DNA from: Nitzschia sp. pyKryTriq1
Lineage: Eukaryota; Bacillariophyta; Bacillariophyceae; Bacillariales; Bacillariaceae
Assembly: GCA_956465555.1 (NCBI GenBank)
Contig: OY101122.1
Span: forward strand, 1-64,000
DNA length: 64,000 nucleotides
Direction of reading: 5' to 3'
The notes under the pieces were generated by a model. The model did not search any database and had not been told where the DNA came from. It was given only the letters and a program-made list of their open reading frames with translations. Shown here one piece after another: positions 9,601-19,880 of the stretch (positions are counted from its first letter, which is position 1; the number at the start of each line of letters is the position of its first letter). The translations under genes were made by a program, and so were the position numbers.

Positions 9601-11440
9601 GTGCTCCTTCTTGAAGGTTGTGGGTGAGAACGGAGGAGTTGTCACTCACAAAAGTGCTGGTCCCATCCGTCTCACGGACGGTCGGCAACGACAAGTGATG
9701 ACCCATGGGGGACCACTGCTGATGTTGTTGTTGCTGAAGCTTCGACGGCGACTTGAACGAGTGCTTCTTGTGATGGTACTTTTTCAGAAACTTTTCCATA
9801 AAGGGCTTGTTCTGTTGCTCATCTTCTTCATCATCTTCTTCCCCATCCTCTTCGGGGAAAAAGGTCTTGGGAGGCGAGCCGTTTCTTCGTGGCGCCTTTT
9901 GTGGAGAAAGATTGTAGCTACTTCCGACATGACGAGGATTCGCTGCGTTTTGAGTAGCAGCCGACTGCTGGCTCTTGGGAGATCCATAGTGATCGATCGA
10001 GGAGTTCTTCCTGGAGGGAGGCGACGCATAGCGCTCGACTGACGACGACTTCCGGACACTTTTCGTGGGAGAAGCATAGTCCTCGACCAACGAGTTGTTT
10101 CGTTGCTGGTGCGGCGGAGAAGCATAGCGATCGACCGACGAAGAGTTCCGGACGCTCTTTGTGGGAGAACCATAGTAGTCCTCGACCGACAATGAGTTGT
10201 TTCGCTGCTGTTGGTGCGGCGGAGAAGCATACCGCTCGACCGAGCTTCTCTTCGTAGGAGACATAGTAGTCTGCTTTTGTTGGGGCGAAATCACCCTGGG
10301 AGGAGAGATCGGACGTTCAGTCGCAGCCCTCCTACGGCGAGGGGACCCCGCCAATCGACTGGTAGTAGGAGACACGGCCGATGTTCGCGACAACGAAGAT
10401 GGACTAGCGACTCCCCGAGGATCGGCAAAGCTTCCCCGACTGTAGTTGCTGCTGGGAGAAAGAGCGCCGTCCTGCTGATGGTTGCTGGGTGACAAGGTCC
10501 GCTCTGCAGTATCTTCGGCAGAATCATCCGTGTTCTTGTTGGAAGAAGGGCTGTTGACGACGACGACACGTGCCAGACGACTCAATCGTTCACGACGACG
10601 ACTTCTAGTATCGGCAGCACCATCCAGCAAGTTGTTCTCTTCAATCAAGGCATCGGTAAGATCTTCGGCCTTTTTCATTTTGGGTTCTTCAACTTCGGCC
10701 GCCGCTTGGAGCTGTTCTTGGCTCGAAGACTCTTCTTCATCACGAACGTCCGTGATCACAGACAACTCTGGCTTGCCGCGACGCCAATGAGACGACGATG
10801 ATGTCGAAGAAGAGACTACTGCTTCTTGACCCGGGATGAACGCACCACGAGCCTTGTGAGTCGAGCTAGAATGATCAAAGAGAGCATGATCCTTCATCTC
10901 TGGGTTGTTCTTCTTCACTGCAGCACCAGGAGTGGCTGTACTAGCACTCTGATGTTGTTTGCGTCGTAGAATACCGGGTAGCTTGTTGTTGGTAGGACTC
11001 GAGACATCACTCGTTTGACTTTTTTCTTCGTCCTCCCCAATCTCTTCTCGACGAGCCTTACTAGTAGAAGTAGGTGCATGATAATACTCTTCGTCGTCGT
11101 CATCGTCGACTTCGTTGGGCGGCGCACGTTCTTCAACTACTTGTTGTTCTTCGTCCTCTTCTTCGTCATGATCGCAGGCAGCATCATGAAATTCACTCGG
11201 AGCCGCACTTGCACTATCAGTTTCATTATCTTCCAACGAGACATATCCCACAAGACTCAATTCTTTGTTGGATCGTTTGGCCAGACCCATGGAACCGGCC
11301 GAGTAATGAGTGTAGTACGATTGCTCATCGTCCGCGTCTCCAGCACCGCGAGCAGTACTCGGCGTTCCAGCCGTCCAGACGGATTCTTCCTCCGAAGAGT
11401 TGCGAGATGATCCAGTAGAGGCTTTGGAAGATCTCACCAT
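6680..11440 (-). CDS. Large Ser-rich disordered protein with one C-terminal membrane span, 1586 aa
   Basis: A single intronless frame starts at the ATG at 11440 (MVRSSKASTG). Residues 1-600 are Ser/Glu/Asp-rich, with Asp/Glu runs and a repeated RYASPP...NSSSVDRYASPP and SPTKSVR pattern (about 390-500) rich in R-x-x-S sites. A more ordered Cys-containing block (PCIGYTQKCTSFVTG) lies near 610-700 and a helical block near 755-815. Further repeats are GMSSPKSYE and VWAASE..SPR.T. One hydrophobic segment (QWIVLGSMVYFYFAVKL) is at about 1450-1474, with about 110 residues after it. This suggests a single-pass membrane protein with a large, heavily phosphorylatable N-terminal domain. No enzyme domain is recognised. 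Confidence 0.8.
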   Translation of the reverse strand: MVRSSKASTGSSRNSSEEESVWTAGTPSTARGAGDADDEQSYYTHYSAGSMGLAKRSNKELSLVGYVSLEDNETDSASAAPSEFHDAACDHDEEEDEEQQVVEERAPPNEVDDDDDEEYYHAPTSTSKARREEIGEDEEKSQTSDVSSPTNNKLPGILRRKQHQSASTATPGAAVKKNNPEMKDHALFDHSSSTHKARGAFIPGQEAVVSSSTSSSSHWRRGKPELSVITDVRDEEESSSQEQLQAAAEVEEPKMKKAEDLTDALIEENNLLDGAADTRSRRRERLSRLARVVVVNSPSSNKNTDDSAEDTAERTLSPSNHQQDGALSPSSNYSRGSFADPRGVASPSSLSRTSAVSPTTSRLAGSPRRRRAATERPISPPRVISPQQKQTTMSPTKRSSVERYASPPHQQQRNNSLSVEDYYGSPTKSVRNSSSVDRYASPPHQQRNNSLVEDYASPTKSVRKSSSVERYASPPSRKNSSIDHYGSPKSQQSAATQNAANPRHVGSSYNLSPQKAPRRNGSPPKTFFPEEDGEEDDEEDEQQNKPFMEKFLKKYHHKKHSFKSPSKLQQQQHQQWSPMGHHLSLPTVRETDGTSTFVSDNSSVLTHNLQEGAPCMQQFIQSARLLGKDANGNPCIGYTQKCTSFVTGVWKSCGISGYQTENKKSLLQLEMIAEQSVSSICKITGPGRTSPEAFRHSRNLLAKSNESHDDLTHHDSTEKSNDKDSGSSYKQLSEVLSDEATTHDDMNLPFGAWNVEEALTTLGAKMQEVVGLREDRRTDSMMEEMRNMFDSLSTYYTPNHHPYYGNDPAAVAPKDKNIFAFRGHGVTGGRSQPSSPTSKISLASTKNDKKEEQERESTIVRSPRKEPTTTVPSEQTDQKTHRGSVEQQQQQQQQRQQQHMPSRREREQLQLERQHHQPKREPIGAVASIYSSVAAAARNKQDRRTMFMELQRRRMKHSNKGEGMSSPKSYEGMSSPKSYEGNSSPQIYEDETTKLRNLYVGLYDKIHDEDRQEENEPTSAKVQEESSNVQVEEVQQTEVEQDHDQTGDDDDDEEEEEEEEDYAVVWAASEISAASPRHTVWAASENSMTSPRQTVWASNGEGRTSMDGGSLVDDDTNDDDDKAEDGGEYLDIEDDTDTELVVPTLPDKASLSVDAQRSRSCESPYADCKSVTTHHTRYLDAEEYGEDESSNKNDAEPQPDPTLSLEESPTRAMDESENVANKDFDDTAGFEDDDTAPLIPTIATGNSSTGSQDMDALVSSFLESRGFTMNDSSFLRRGDNSESSRSMVLLSEDSFQRVDSPTNCKSLEDLPEEGEEETPAEYNVNAEEDAVSVHSEDQTLADSTMVSGYSGSNHDSSTHDLSMAESIVSDGLRSRNSSRSDGTPDVSDVPPEIAQPLGPISEYQVLYQISEEDEEAEQSSDATGSSFEHTSDIPFDEDVSLEEYRRKSSVRQVFASICQWIVLGSMVYFYFAVKLAATTTTGSSSLLEETAHNTVGMMVKPAAAPIAMDSSRLVEERPVKRHSKKERKKPPTPLPLPVHDGITVVEDEDGWCHGVPFAVGESVPMTEAEAYRHTWALELQAALKEH

Positions 11441-12276
11441 GGTTGTTTCGTATTATTTGGTACCGTATTGATGCAGTGTGATGACAGTATTGTCGCTTCG
11501 TCTTTGTTGTTGTTGTTGTTGTTGTTGTTGTTCTCAGCTTATTAGCATCGGCAGCCCATCATCAGCTTTGCACTATTGCCTCCACAAAAGCAAGTCGAGC
11601 GTTGTTTGTGCGTGGGAGGAGTTGAGTACATCGATGAGCTCGACGCGCTCGTTTTGGATATGAAAGCGTCGGCATGCGCGCTAATCAATTGCATGTGGCA
11701 CGTGCGGGCATATAATATTTAGAATCGCTGATTCTTAAGTGCTGGGAGGCTACGTAGAAACATGGCATAATTTCGATACCACAGGCATGCATGCGCATGA
11801 CATACAGACGTGCATCCATCGATGACAGAAAGACAATCGACATGTTCGATTGTTGGATGTCATCATTTTTGGCGGGCGCTCGCATGAAAAATTCGTCGTG
11901 CATTGACCCCTCAGGGGGAGAAAATCGCTACATTATTGAGAAACGATTGTATGGTTAACACGTCGAAGATCTCTCTCGGGGGTAAGATTCGCCGTCCCTG
12001 ACACACGAGGAACTCTGATTTGGCACTTATGTTATCCGAACCGAATTTCTGCCGTGTTGTTTCGTGCTCGAAAGAGAAAAGACCTCTTTATCTTATTTTG
12101 ATTTTTGTTCTGTTGCTGCTTCTTTCATATTAGACATTAGACGCTTATTGTTTTCGATATAAATAATAAAGGGAGAGTTGTGACACAACTAACTTTTGGC
12201 AAAGGCTTCCACTACTTTACTCTTGCATCTTGCATCTTGCATCCATACTCGAACGTAGTATCATCGCTTCAGAACC
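11441..12276. other. Divergent intergenic region with promoter-proximal palindrome
   Basis: These 836 bp separate two divergent genes. A TTG run (about 11505-11533) lies just upstream of the 1586-aa gene. A perfect 7-bp inverted repeat AGTTGTG-A-CACAACT lies at 12176-12190, about 87 bp before the TLDc start codon, where a factor-binding site would be plausible. CTTGCAT is repeated next to that start. Confidence 0.45.
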
Positions 12277-13608
12277 ATGGCGACCGCTGTCACTGCTGCG
12301 GTTCCCCCCGCATCTTCTTCTTCTTCGGGCGACGACGATGATACCGAATTGTTGCATCGCCTCCAAGCACAGTTTGGAGACATGGATTTAACACAGCTCT
12401 TATCGGGCGAGGGTGCTGGTACTCGTACTGCGCGAGGCGAAGATGGAACTGGAACTGGAACTAATGATGATGCCAGTGAAGAGAGTAGTTTGGCCGAGCC
12501 CTCTCCGGAAGAACTCCAAGCTTGGCAAGATGCTCAATTTCAAAAGGGGCAAACGGAGCTCGAAGAAAAGCGTCACAACGAAACCAAGAGTGCCGTACAG
12601 CGTCGCCGTGCCGAACTCCGAAACAAAAAGCAGCAGCAGCTGCCACAGGAATACGTTGACGACGAGGAAGAAGGCGACGATGATTGGGAACAAATCGCGG
12701 CGCTTCCCGATCTCCAAGGACAATCTTCCGTCTTTTTTCCTACCAGCGATGCTCAGGGCAACGAAATCTTGGGCGTCCATCCTCTCCTCCAACAGCTGGC
12801 GGAAGGCGATTCGGAGATTTTGGGCACTTCCTGGAAGCGCATGTACTCGAGTGCCGAAGGTGACGGTCTCTCCTTTTTTCATCTCCTCGAAACGCTTCGG
12901 GGATATGCAGGGCCCACGGTCTTGTTCATTGGAGCAGTACCAGCGGCCAGCAAGACGTCGAATACTACTAGCGGCAGCAGCAGCAACAACAAGAAGACGA
13001 CTATTGGATTCTTTACCACCTCCCCTTGGATGGAAGCCACCAGCTTTACTGGAACCGCTGATTGTTTCCTCTTTGCCATGGACGAAGATGACGAAAAGGT
13101 GCATTTCTTTCGTCCTCGGACCCTCAAATCCAACACTAACAGGAAGGAGCCCAACTACATGTACTGTCATCCCTCCACGTTGAACGTGACCAGTGGTCGC
13201 CGACAAAATAACAACAAAGGAGCCACGATGACGGATGGTCTAGTTCATGGACTCGGCGTCGGTGGAACGTCCTCGCAACCTCGGTTGCACTTGACGGAGA
13301 CACTCGAGGACTGCCGCGCCATGGAATATTGCCGACTCTTTGAGGGAGGCGATTTGCTGTTGGGCCAAGGCAAGGATTCGCTCAATTACTTTGATGTCGA
13401 TTGTTTGGAAGTTTGGGCCGTCGGAGGTGAGGAATGGATTGCCGACAGTATGGCGCAACGAAAAGCTCAACAGGATGTTGCCGAGGCGACCTTGGTCAAG
13501 GCGAGAAAGGTGGACAAACAACAGTTCTTGCGAGATTTTCATCTCTTGGCGGCACCGTCTGGATTATTTGGACATGTCCACCATGCTACGGATCGTTGCG
13601 ATGTTTGA
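12277..13608 (+). CDS. TLDc-domain protein, 443 aa
   Basis: The ATG at 12277 has an AACCATGG context. Residues 1-180 are acidic and partly helical (QFQKGQTELEEKRH, polyQ). From about 183 to 395 the protein matches the TLDc fold found in OXR1, NCOA7, TBC1D24 and MEAK7: WKRMYSSAEGDGLSFF, GPTVLFIGA, SFTGTADCFLF, then NYMYCHPSTL, LRLHLTE-like RLHLTETLEDC and FDVDCLEVWAVGG. TLDc proteins are linked to oxidative-stress resistance and V-ATPase regulation, so that role is inferred for this one. No TBC or LysM domain is present, as in short TLDc proteins. The domain carries a Ser/Asn-rich insertion at about 223-238. Confidence 0.85.
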   Translation: MATAVTAAVPPASSSSSGDDDDTELLHRLQAQFGDMDLTQLLSGEGAGTRTARGEDGTGTGTNDDASEESSLAEPSPEELQAWQDAQFQKGQTELEEKRHNETKSAVQRRRAELRNKKQQQLPQEYVDDEEEGDDDWEQIAALPDLQGQSSVFFPTSDAQGNEILGVHPLLQQLAEGDSEILGTSWKRMYSSAEGDGLSFFHLLETLRGYAGPTVLFIGAVPAASKTSNTTSGSSSNNKKTTIGFFTTSPWMEATSFTGTADCFLFAMDEDDEKVHFFRPRTLKSNTNRKEPNYMYCHPSTLNVTSGRRQNNNKGATMTDGLVHGLGVGGTSSQPRLHLTETLEDCRAMEYCRLFEGGDLLLGQGKDSLNYFDVDCLEVWAVGGEEWIADSMAQRKAQQDVAEATLVKARKVDKQQFLRDFHLLAAPSGLFGHVHHATDRCDV

Positions 13609-14497
13609 ACAAGAACAACAACAAGAAGACTATCTTATAATACGAATGCGAAGTTCATATGCAGAGCAATCGTAACACTAGCTAACTAGCTATTACTAGT
13701 ATTGCTCGAGTACTACTACTATTACTAGCACTTGTTACCACCTGCTGGTATGCAGCGAGTACTGGTATGCAGCGAATATCAGGCAAGCTCACTCGTCGAG
13801 TGGTACTACTACTCGAGAGGAGCTCCTCCTCACTCCTCGTCGACGATGATGCTAAGTATTAACAGCAGTTGCGCATGATCATGCAATCGACGAGGATCCA
13901 TGGATACTACTAGTACTGTTCCAATCTTCTTGAGTCTACTCTACTAGTAGCAGCCAAGGTGAAATGCATCACGAATGTGCCGGGAGGCTTTTTGAAGAAC
14001 AGCCGTCAAAACGTACGTCACTGACTGTCTGTACGTGCACCGGCTGATCTATCCGACGAATCTTACCCCTCTGTTTTGATCTACCCAATTACTTTAGGAG
14101 AGACAATTAAATATGGATGAAGAACACTCGGGGGTTCACCAGACCATACCGCCTCGGAATTGGCGAATTTGCTGTCCTTTACTGGCTCTTCAACGACTCC
14201 AGGGCTTATATAAAAAAGATGCTGGTGTCCTTCAACGGAACTCTTTGCTAAATATTCGATGTACTCAACGCGGAACGGACACGCCAGCCGAGCTTTTGTA
14301 TGGAAACTCAACGCATCTCATTTTCATGCACATGAAACGATGCTTGCCGATTTCGCAGAGTATCCCCTGCGATGGATGCATGTTACGCATCATATCTATC
14401 TGCAAAGAGTTCCACATTTTCGAAACTCCATCCGCACAACACCACACAACACCGCACAACATATCACTTTCGACGGAGGTTAATTGTGTAACACACC
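13609..14497. other. Intergenic region
   Basis: This 889-bp stretch has CTACTACTAGTAG-type words at about 13680-13960. From 14090 to 14450 the sequence is less repetitive, with some open frames but no ATG-started frame showing conserved features. Confidence 0.4.
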
Positions 14498-17400
14498 ATG
14501 GTGTACAAGAAGGAGTCCATGCGTTACCGAATGGCGTCGTCTTCGGGTGGTGGTAAAAAGAGTTCCAGCGCAGTAGTACGGCGAAAGAAGCAGTCGCAGC
14601 CGTCCAGCAGTCGACGAAGAAGAACGGATTCAATTACAGAAGCTTCCTCCGACTTGTCATCGAGAAGTAGCTACTCGGAAAGCTCGTATGATGATGAAAC
14701 GTCTGTCTCGTCCTCTTCGGAATCGGAATCGGAATCGGAGACTTCGTACCAACCTCGGCGTCGAAAGCATACCGTCAGCAAGAAGGGGCGAGACTACCGA
14801 AGAAAGAACGAAGATAGACGAGCGGCAGGAAGACATCGACAAAGCCGACGACGAGAACGATCTCCCGAGACGTATGAATCTCGATCCACTCGTCAAACGT
14901 ATTCGACGGTCTCGAAGCCTCGTCGTCGTGAGGTTACGAGACAAGAAAAACGGCGTCGGGGTGTCACAAAGCAGCCAACATTTGATACAGCGCACAATTC
15001 GAAATCCAAGCTGAAAAATGTCGGACTGGTAGTCAAAGCATCAGATCTGTCGGATTACTCGGATCATTTCACTTTGGACAGTCGCGAAATGGACGAGTTC
15101 GAAGACTTTGTACACAAGCATCAAGAGAAAAAACGAGAGACTCGTGACATCTACGAGAGTGGCTCGGATGATAGCTCGGCGCTCTACTCGCTCGCTCAAG
15201 AGAGCGAGAAGGCCCCTTCCGAGCCCAGTGAGGAAACCAGTGGTATCGTGGAGGTCACTTCGGGCGACATCGGAAACAAAGGCAACTGCGCTTTGAGGGA
15301 ATTCTTCTGTATGGACGACGACGCCAGCATTCAGGGATCCTATGGAGGCCTACGAAATGGTGAGATTCTCATCGCGTCCTCCACTTTGAGCACGCATCAT
15401 TCAATGATGGTAGAAGAATCCTACATTCCACCCGAGATGTCCACTCGTAGCGATGCTCGAAAACTCGAGCGTATGGAAAGTTCGGCCACCACGATGGAGG
15501 ATCATCGCCAAGAGGTAGCAGACGGCGATCTTGATGGAAGCGACGACGATGACGACGACGACGAGCCCCGCCCATCGGGAATGTCTCGCTTTTTCTGCTC
15601 CTGGGGCGCTGGTCCTTCGGATGAAGACGTAAAGGATGACGACGAAGATGACGAAGACGAAGACGAAGACGACCACAGTACAGAGGAGACCTCTACTGTT
15701 GACCAAGAAGCCACCGTGACGACGACTACAGACCAATCCAGAAGTGTGGTTTGGGAACGTCCGGATGATCATGCTAGTCACGCTGACTCGGTAGAGCCGT
15801 CTTTGGATGACGCTCGTTTGCAAGCCATTGCTCAGAAGGCACGCTCCGATAATGTTCTAAGCCAATTCAAGGCCGGAACCGCAAGACATGAGGAACCAAC
15901 CGCGTTCCTCTCGGATCCTATGCCCGAAGATAATGAAGGGACACAAGAAGCCAAAGAGCTAGCACCCCATGTGCAAGTGCCAGTCCTCATTGAGTCACCG
16001 TCGTTGGACGATGATGCATCCCAAGGAAGCGTCGACCTTCCGTACCAACGCACCCTTGTGCTTGGTGATAACGTGGAAGTCACTGGTATTTCAGAAGTCG
16101 AGGCAGGGAATGGAGATACTGGATTTGTAATCTATCTCCGAGTGTCCCGGACGACACTTACCGACGAAGGTCAAGCGGCAGCCGATCGTGCGGCTGCAAC
16201 TCGCAGAAGCAAACTCGTTGAGAAGCCCGCTACAATCTGGCAATCACTGGATGATGTTTCATTCGAGGTCTTGGTAGCCGTATCGGGTGACGACGAGGGA
16301 CTCGTAACCAAAGCCCCGCGACTTCTGATCGAAAACAATGCCAGTCACTACTTGGAAAACCTCTGTCAGCTCAGCGAGGCATCCTACTACTGTTTGGACA
16401 AGTCGACGAAGCAATACTCGATGAAAGTCATTCAATCGCGCTCAGATAGCAGCACCTCGTATGATCTACAAACCACATCGACCCTTTCGCGCGACAGTTT
16501 TGGCAACCACCATAACGCACCGCCAGCTCAGTTCGATGCTGCCGCTCAATTCATGTTTTGCATAAAGGCTTCCGATTTGATGCCTATTGATAAGGACCAA
16601 GTTGAGATTCTTGAACCGGAAAGGATCTCCAGCTCCAGTATGGTCGAAGACTCAAGGCATGGAGACGAGAATGCAATAGAAACGCGTTTCTCATCAATTT
16701 TGAAGGCCGCCTCTTCGGTACCAAGCAGTGCCCAATCTCAGGAAGAGGCCGCTTCAAGAGAAGTAACAGCGAACCCTTCTAAGGACGAAGCTGTAAAAAG
16801 CCAGCAGCCCAAGTACCATCGCGGTATGAGCCGAGCCGTGGTCAAGGCGCGCATGCTTCTCAACGCAGGGAAGAAGCCCCGAAACAATCCCGTAGCAGCC
16901 GCTGCTACTGCTGCTGCTGCAGACACTGCCAGCTCAACCCAAGAACAGTATGTGGCACGACCCCCCAGCAGTATGGAGAGTACACCAACTGCCAGTGCTG
17001 GCAGTCTGTCCAACCGTAGCAGCGGAAGCATTCGCGGCTATCTTGATTATTTGGATGGTAAAGATGAGCAAGTTGGAACAGCAGCAGCAGCAAAAGCTGA
17101 AAACGAGGAGTCTTCTACTCGTACAAGGTCCGCGCTTTTGATCTCCAAGGTCGAAAAGGCAGCACAAGAGGCGCGAGACATTTTGGCCAGAATGGAGTAC
17201 CGTGAAAACAATAGTGAAGAAGATGCCTACAATTCGGATGACGCGGTGCCCTCCTCCGAACAAGAAAGAGACGACGACCAGCTCGGGTACAATCGCGTCG
17301 ACCACTCGTCGTGCTCTCCCAAGATTCCTACTCATGTTGCCAATGTCAAGCCAGAAACGATCGAGCTCCTTGTAACAAAAGTCAATTCGTATTCCGGCAT

Positions 17401-17716
17401 TGAGACTAAATGGACTTCGGACGAGAAAAAGCTTCAATCATACGAGGATCGCGTACGTTTGGCTCAACAGCTGCTGCTCGGCGATTCTTCGGCAAGAGTA
17501 GGACGACGAACGACGCCAACACTTCGACGAGAGGAGTCGCCTCTGCCACTTTCCCGAGAGCCTACTCGTCCACGACCTGCTGATCAACAACGAAAGACTT
17601 CCTCTTCTGGGAGCAGTTCCGACCCCGCATCATCATCTACCTCCGGCAGTGACGAATTTTACGATACTTTGAGTCGGATGAGCAGCAACCTCTCGGTCGC
17701 ACTTTCTTTGGATTAG
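14498..17716 (+). CDS. Large Ser/Asp-rich protein, 1072 aa
   Basis: An intronless frame from the ATG at 14498 (MVYKKESMR); the Met at 14531 (MASSSGGG) is an alternative start. Residues 1-170 are Ser/Arg-rich with RRR-S clusters, possibly nuclear-localising. Residues 340-400 contain Asp/Glu runs. A central section, about 530-720, has ordinary composition (FVIYLRVSRTTLTDEG, FEVLVAVSGDDEG, LLIENNASHYLENL) and may fold. Helical Ala/Glu-rich segments near 880-910 (LLISKVEKAAQEARDILARM) may be coiled. A final Ser-rich tail ends at 1072. No known domain is recognised. In size and composition it resembles the disordered proteins at 6680-11440 and 57872-62161. Confidence 0.75.
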   Translation: MVYKKESMRYRMASSSGGGKKSSSAVVRRKKQSQPSSSRRRRTDSITEASSDLSSRSSYSESSYDDETSVSSSSESESESETSYQPRRRKHTVSKKGRDYRRKNEDRRAAGRHRQSRRRERSPETYESRSTRQTYSTVSKPRRREVTRQEKRRRGVTKQPTFDTAHNSKSKLKNVGLVVKASDLSDYSDHFTLDSREMDEFEDFVHKHQEKKRETRDIYESGSDDSSALYSLAQESEKAPSEPSEETSGIVEVTSGDIGNKGNCALREFFCMDDDASIQGSYGGLRNGEILIASSTLSTHHSMMVEESYIPPEMSTRSDARKLERMESSATTMEDHRQEVADGDLDGSDDDDDDDEPRPSGMSRFFCSWGAGPSDEDVKDDDEDDEDEDEDDHSTEETSTVDQEATVTTTTDQSRSVVWERPDDHASHADSVEPSLDDARLQAIAQKARSDNVLSQFKAGTARHEEPTAFLSDPMPEDNEGTQEAKELAPHVQVPVLIESPSLDDDASQGSVDLPYQRTLVLGDNVEVTGISEVEAGNGDTGFVIYLRVSRTTLTDEGQAAADRAAATRRSKLVEKPATIWQSLDDVSFEVLVAVSGDDEGLVTKAPRLLIENNASHYLENLCQLSEASYYCLDKSTKQYSMKVIQSRSDSSTSYDLQTTSTLSRDSFGNHHNAPPAQFDAAAQFMFCIKASDLMPIDKDQVEILEPERISSSSMVEDSRHGDENAIETRFSSILKAASSVPSSAQSQEEAASREVTANPSKDEAVKSQQPKYHRGMSRAVVKARMLLNAGKKPRNNPVAAAATAAAADTASSTQEQYVARPPSSMESTPTASAGSLSNRSSGSIRGYLDYLDGKDEQVGTAAAAKAENEESSTRTRSALLISKVEKAAQEARDILARMEYRENNSEEDAYNSDDAVPSSEQERDDDQLGYNRVDHSSCSPKIPTHVANVKPETIELLVTKVNSYSGIETKWTSDEKKLQSYEDRVRLAQQLLLGDSSARVGRRTTPTLRREESPLPLSREPTRPRPADQQRKTSSSGSSSDPASSSTSGSDEFYDTLSRMSSNLSVALSLD

Positions 17717-18424
17717 ACCTCAAGTCAAGTGAGACCTAAGGATAATAAACGTAATATTAATGTAACACTAACATATTTCAACTTTCTAGCTACTAGTAGT
17801 ATTGACCATTAAGGATACGAAGTGCTAGATCTGGTAGTAGTGCTAGTAGATGATTCATTCATTCATTCATTATTCATCCACAACACGTCGTTGTGCTCTG
17901 CTACGGAACCGCCTCGTCGTACCGGCTGTGCTACTAGCTGCTACTATATCGTAAATCAGCGAAAAGGTGCACTCTAATGGCTAGTAGTAGTAGTCTTGAC
18001 CACTTGTTACTTTCTTGTTGACTAGTTCTACGACTATTAGTAGTAACAGTACAACTACTCTAGCCTACGTACGCTACTACTAGACGTTATCGTTGTGCGA
18101 ACATTTTGCATTCGGTATGTATCATCTAACCCAACTACTAGTAGCTAGTAGAGTTCGCTTAGCAACGATCGGATGGTGGTGACCTGTTCTTACATAATAG
18201 ACTACTAGCTAGTACCCTAGTAGCAAGACAGCAGAGACCGGACCCTCCTCTCATTCATCGTTCCAGCGGGCTTCGTCCTGTTCATGAGAACAAATCCCAT
18301 ATGGTACAGTATATAAAAGTAGTAGAAGTAGTAGTAGTAGTTGTTGATGTTGTTCCAAACAGTAACGTCTCATTGATTACTTTGTTATGGAATTAAGCTT
18401 TTACGTCCACACAACAGGATGGAT
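17717..18424. other. Convergent intergenic region
   Basis: A 708-bp stretch dense in CTACTAG/CTAGTAG palindromic words, with an ATTC repeat (17852-17872) and a GTA/GTT run at 18316-18355 next to the uL16 stop. No gene is seen. Confidence 0.45.
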
Positions 18425-19078
18425 TTACTCTTGTCCCGCCTTGTACAAGGCAGATGCTTCCAACAATCCACGACGATTATGGACCTTGACAATGTTTCCA
18501 TCCGCGGAAAGTTCCCCGGAACGACGCATCTTGACGTAATCTTCACGGTGGTACTTGGTAAAGCCCCACTTGAGACTCTTCAAAATCTTTTGACGTCCGG
18601 CAAACTTGAACTTGCCACGACGAATCGCTTCAATCACATGGGCTTCATTTTGATCCTTGGAACGAATACTGACGAGGATTTGACCAATCGACACACGAGC
18701 GGCGACACCAATGGGCTTTCCGTACGAGTGACGCATACCGGACGAAAGACGATCGGCGCCGGCACAACTCAACATTTTGTTGGCACGCAAGACGTGGAAG
18801 GGGTGCGCACGGACGCGAATGTGGTAGCCATCCTTTCCGATGTTCTTACCCAAGTGCTTGTTGATGGCGACACGGCAAGCCTCCAAGGCCTCGGAAGAGA
18901 TTTGTTGCTTTTCGTCGCAGACCAAATGGGCGACAAAGGGGAACAAATCGACGGGCGCCTTCTTGGCACCCACATCGTAAATACGAATCTTGGATTCCGG
19001 AACACCACGGCAGTACCGAGACTTGATGTACGGCTTGTTCTTTTGGTAACGGTAGCAACGAGAAGGACGACGACCCAT
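18425..19078 (-). CDS. RPL10: 60S ribosomal protein L10 (uL16), 217 aa
   Basis: The intact intronless frame from the ATG at 19078 starts [17 protein letters not shown] and shows the whole family pattern: [68 protein letters not shown] and [14 protein letters not shown]. The length is that of eukaryotic uL16 (about 214-220 aa). This protein joins the 60S subunit late, near the peptidyl-transferase centre, and its internal loop ([15 protein letters not shown]) contacts that centre. Strong codon preference agrees with high expression. It is the most secure call in the window. Confidence 0.98.
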   Translation of the reverse strand: MGRRPSRCYRYQKNKPYIKSRYCRGVPESKIRIYDVGAKKAPVDLFPFVAHLVCDEKQQISSEALEACRVAINKHLGKNIGKDGYHIRVRAHPFHVLRANKMLSCAGADRLSSGMRHSYGKPIGVAARVSIGQILVSIRSKDQNEAHVIEAIRRGKFKFAGRQKILKSLKWGFTKYHREDYVKMRRSGELSADGNIVKVHNRRGLLEASALYKAGQE

Positions 19079-19851
19079 CTTGAATCACAGAACTTTACTG
19101 TTGGTTGAATGAATTGAAATGAAATGAACTATTGTAGTGACTACAAGAGATCAACTGTGTGTGAGGGCATCATGGTGGATGCTCGTCCCCAAAGCAACAG
19201 CACAAGAGGCAAGAGGCAACAAGGGAGCCAGCAGTGGCCGCCCAAACGGGCGCACGTAGAAATCGTACGAACCGCAACGACGTCGATGGACTTCCCGCGA
19301 ACTCACGCGATGACCACGCGGTCGGTGGTGCGCACGTTTCGGAGTTTTTGCGAGTTGGAGTGTCGTGAAAGTAAGCCGGTATCTGGTAACTGCTTGTCTG
19401 TGCATTCGGGTGTGACAACCCCAGGACTGACTCATCCATCGACCGTCCAACCGAACAAAGCGACCGATCTTTCTCGATTCAACCGACTCAGTAGCCCTAA
19501 ATGCCGATCGGCTGGCACTTTGTTCGTCGCAATACCAGTTCGCACACACAGCGCAGGACTGCATGATGAAGAATGAAGAAGAAGCGCGAAAAGCGGAAGA
19601 ACTTTATAGTTCCAATGGCCTACCGGTAAAAGGGCATTAATTCTCGCCTCGATCTTATGCCATTGGCAAACTACGATTACAGAGGTAGGGACTAACTTCG
19701 CTTCCCCATGTTTGAATTTTTTGGATTTTTTTCTCTCTACGTGTGGTAGTAGCAGTAGTGGTACCCTACTACTAATCTATCATACTATGGGTAGTATCTG
19801 GTAGTGTACTAATAGAGCTACCGATATAGTAGTAGAGCTACCAGTACAGTA

Positions 19852-19880
19852 GTAGAGTAGAGTAGAGTAGAGTAGAGTAG
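19852..19880. repeat. GTAGA pentanucleotide run
   Basis: Nearly six perfect copies of the 5-mer GTAGA, within a broader tract of GTAGAGCTACC and TAGTAG words. Confidence 0.8.

Noticed and set aside
12400-13206. 268-codon minus-strand frame
   Set aside because: It lies over the TLDc gene, whose domain is clear on the plus strand.
14113-14556. 147-codon frame overlapping the start of the 1072-aa gene
   Set aside because: It overlaps a better-supported gene and has no recognisable domain.
19124-19576. 150-codon plus-strand frame upstream of the uL16 gene
   Set aside because: No conserved features; it overlaps the likely promoter and competing frames on the other strand.
19605-19690. Possible small nuclear RNA (CCAATGGC/GCCATTGG stem)
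   Set aside because: No match to U1, U2, U4, U5 or U6 core sequences and no Sm site.
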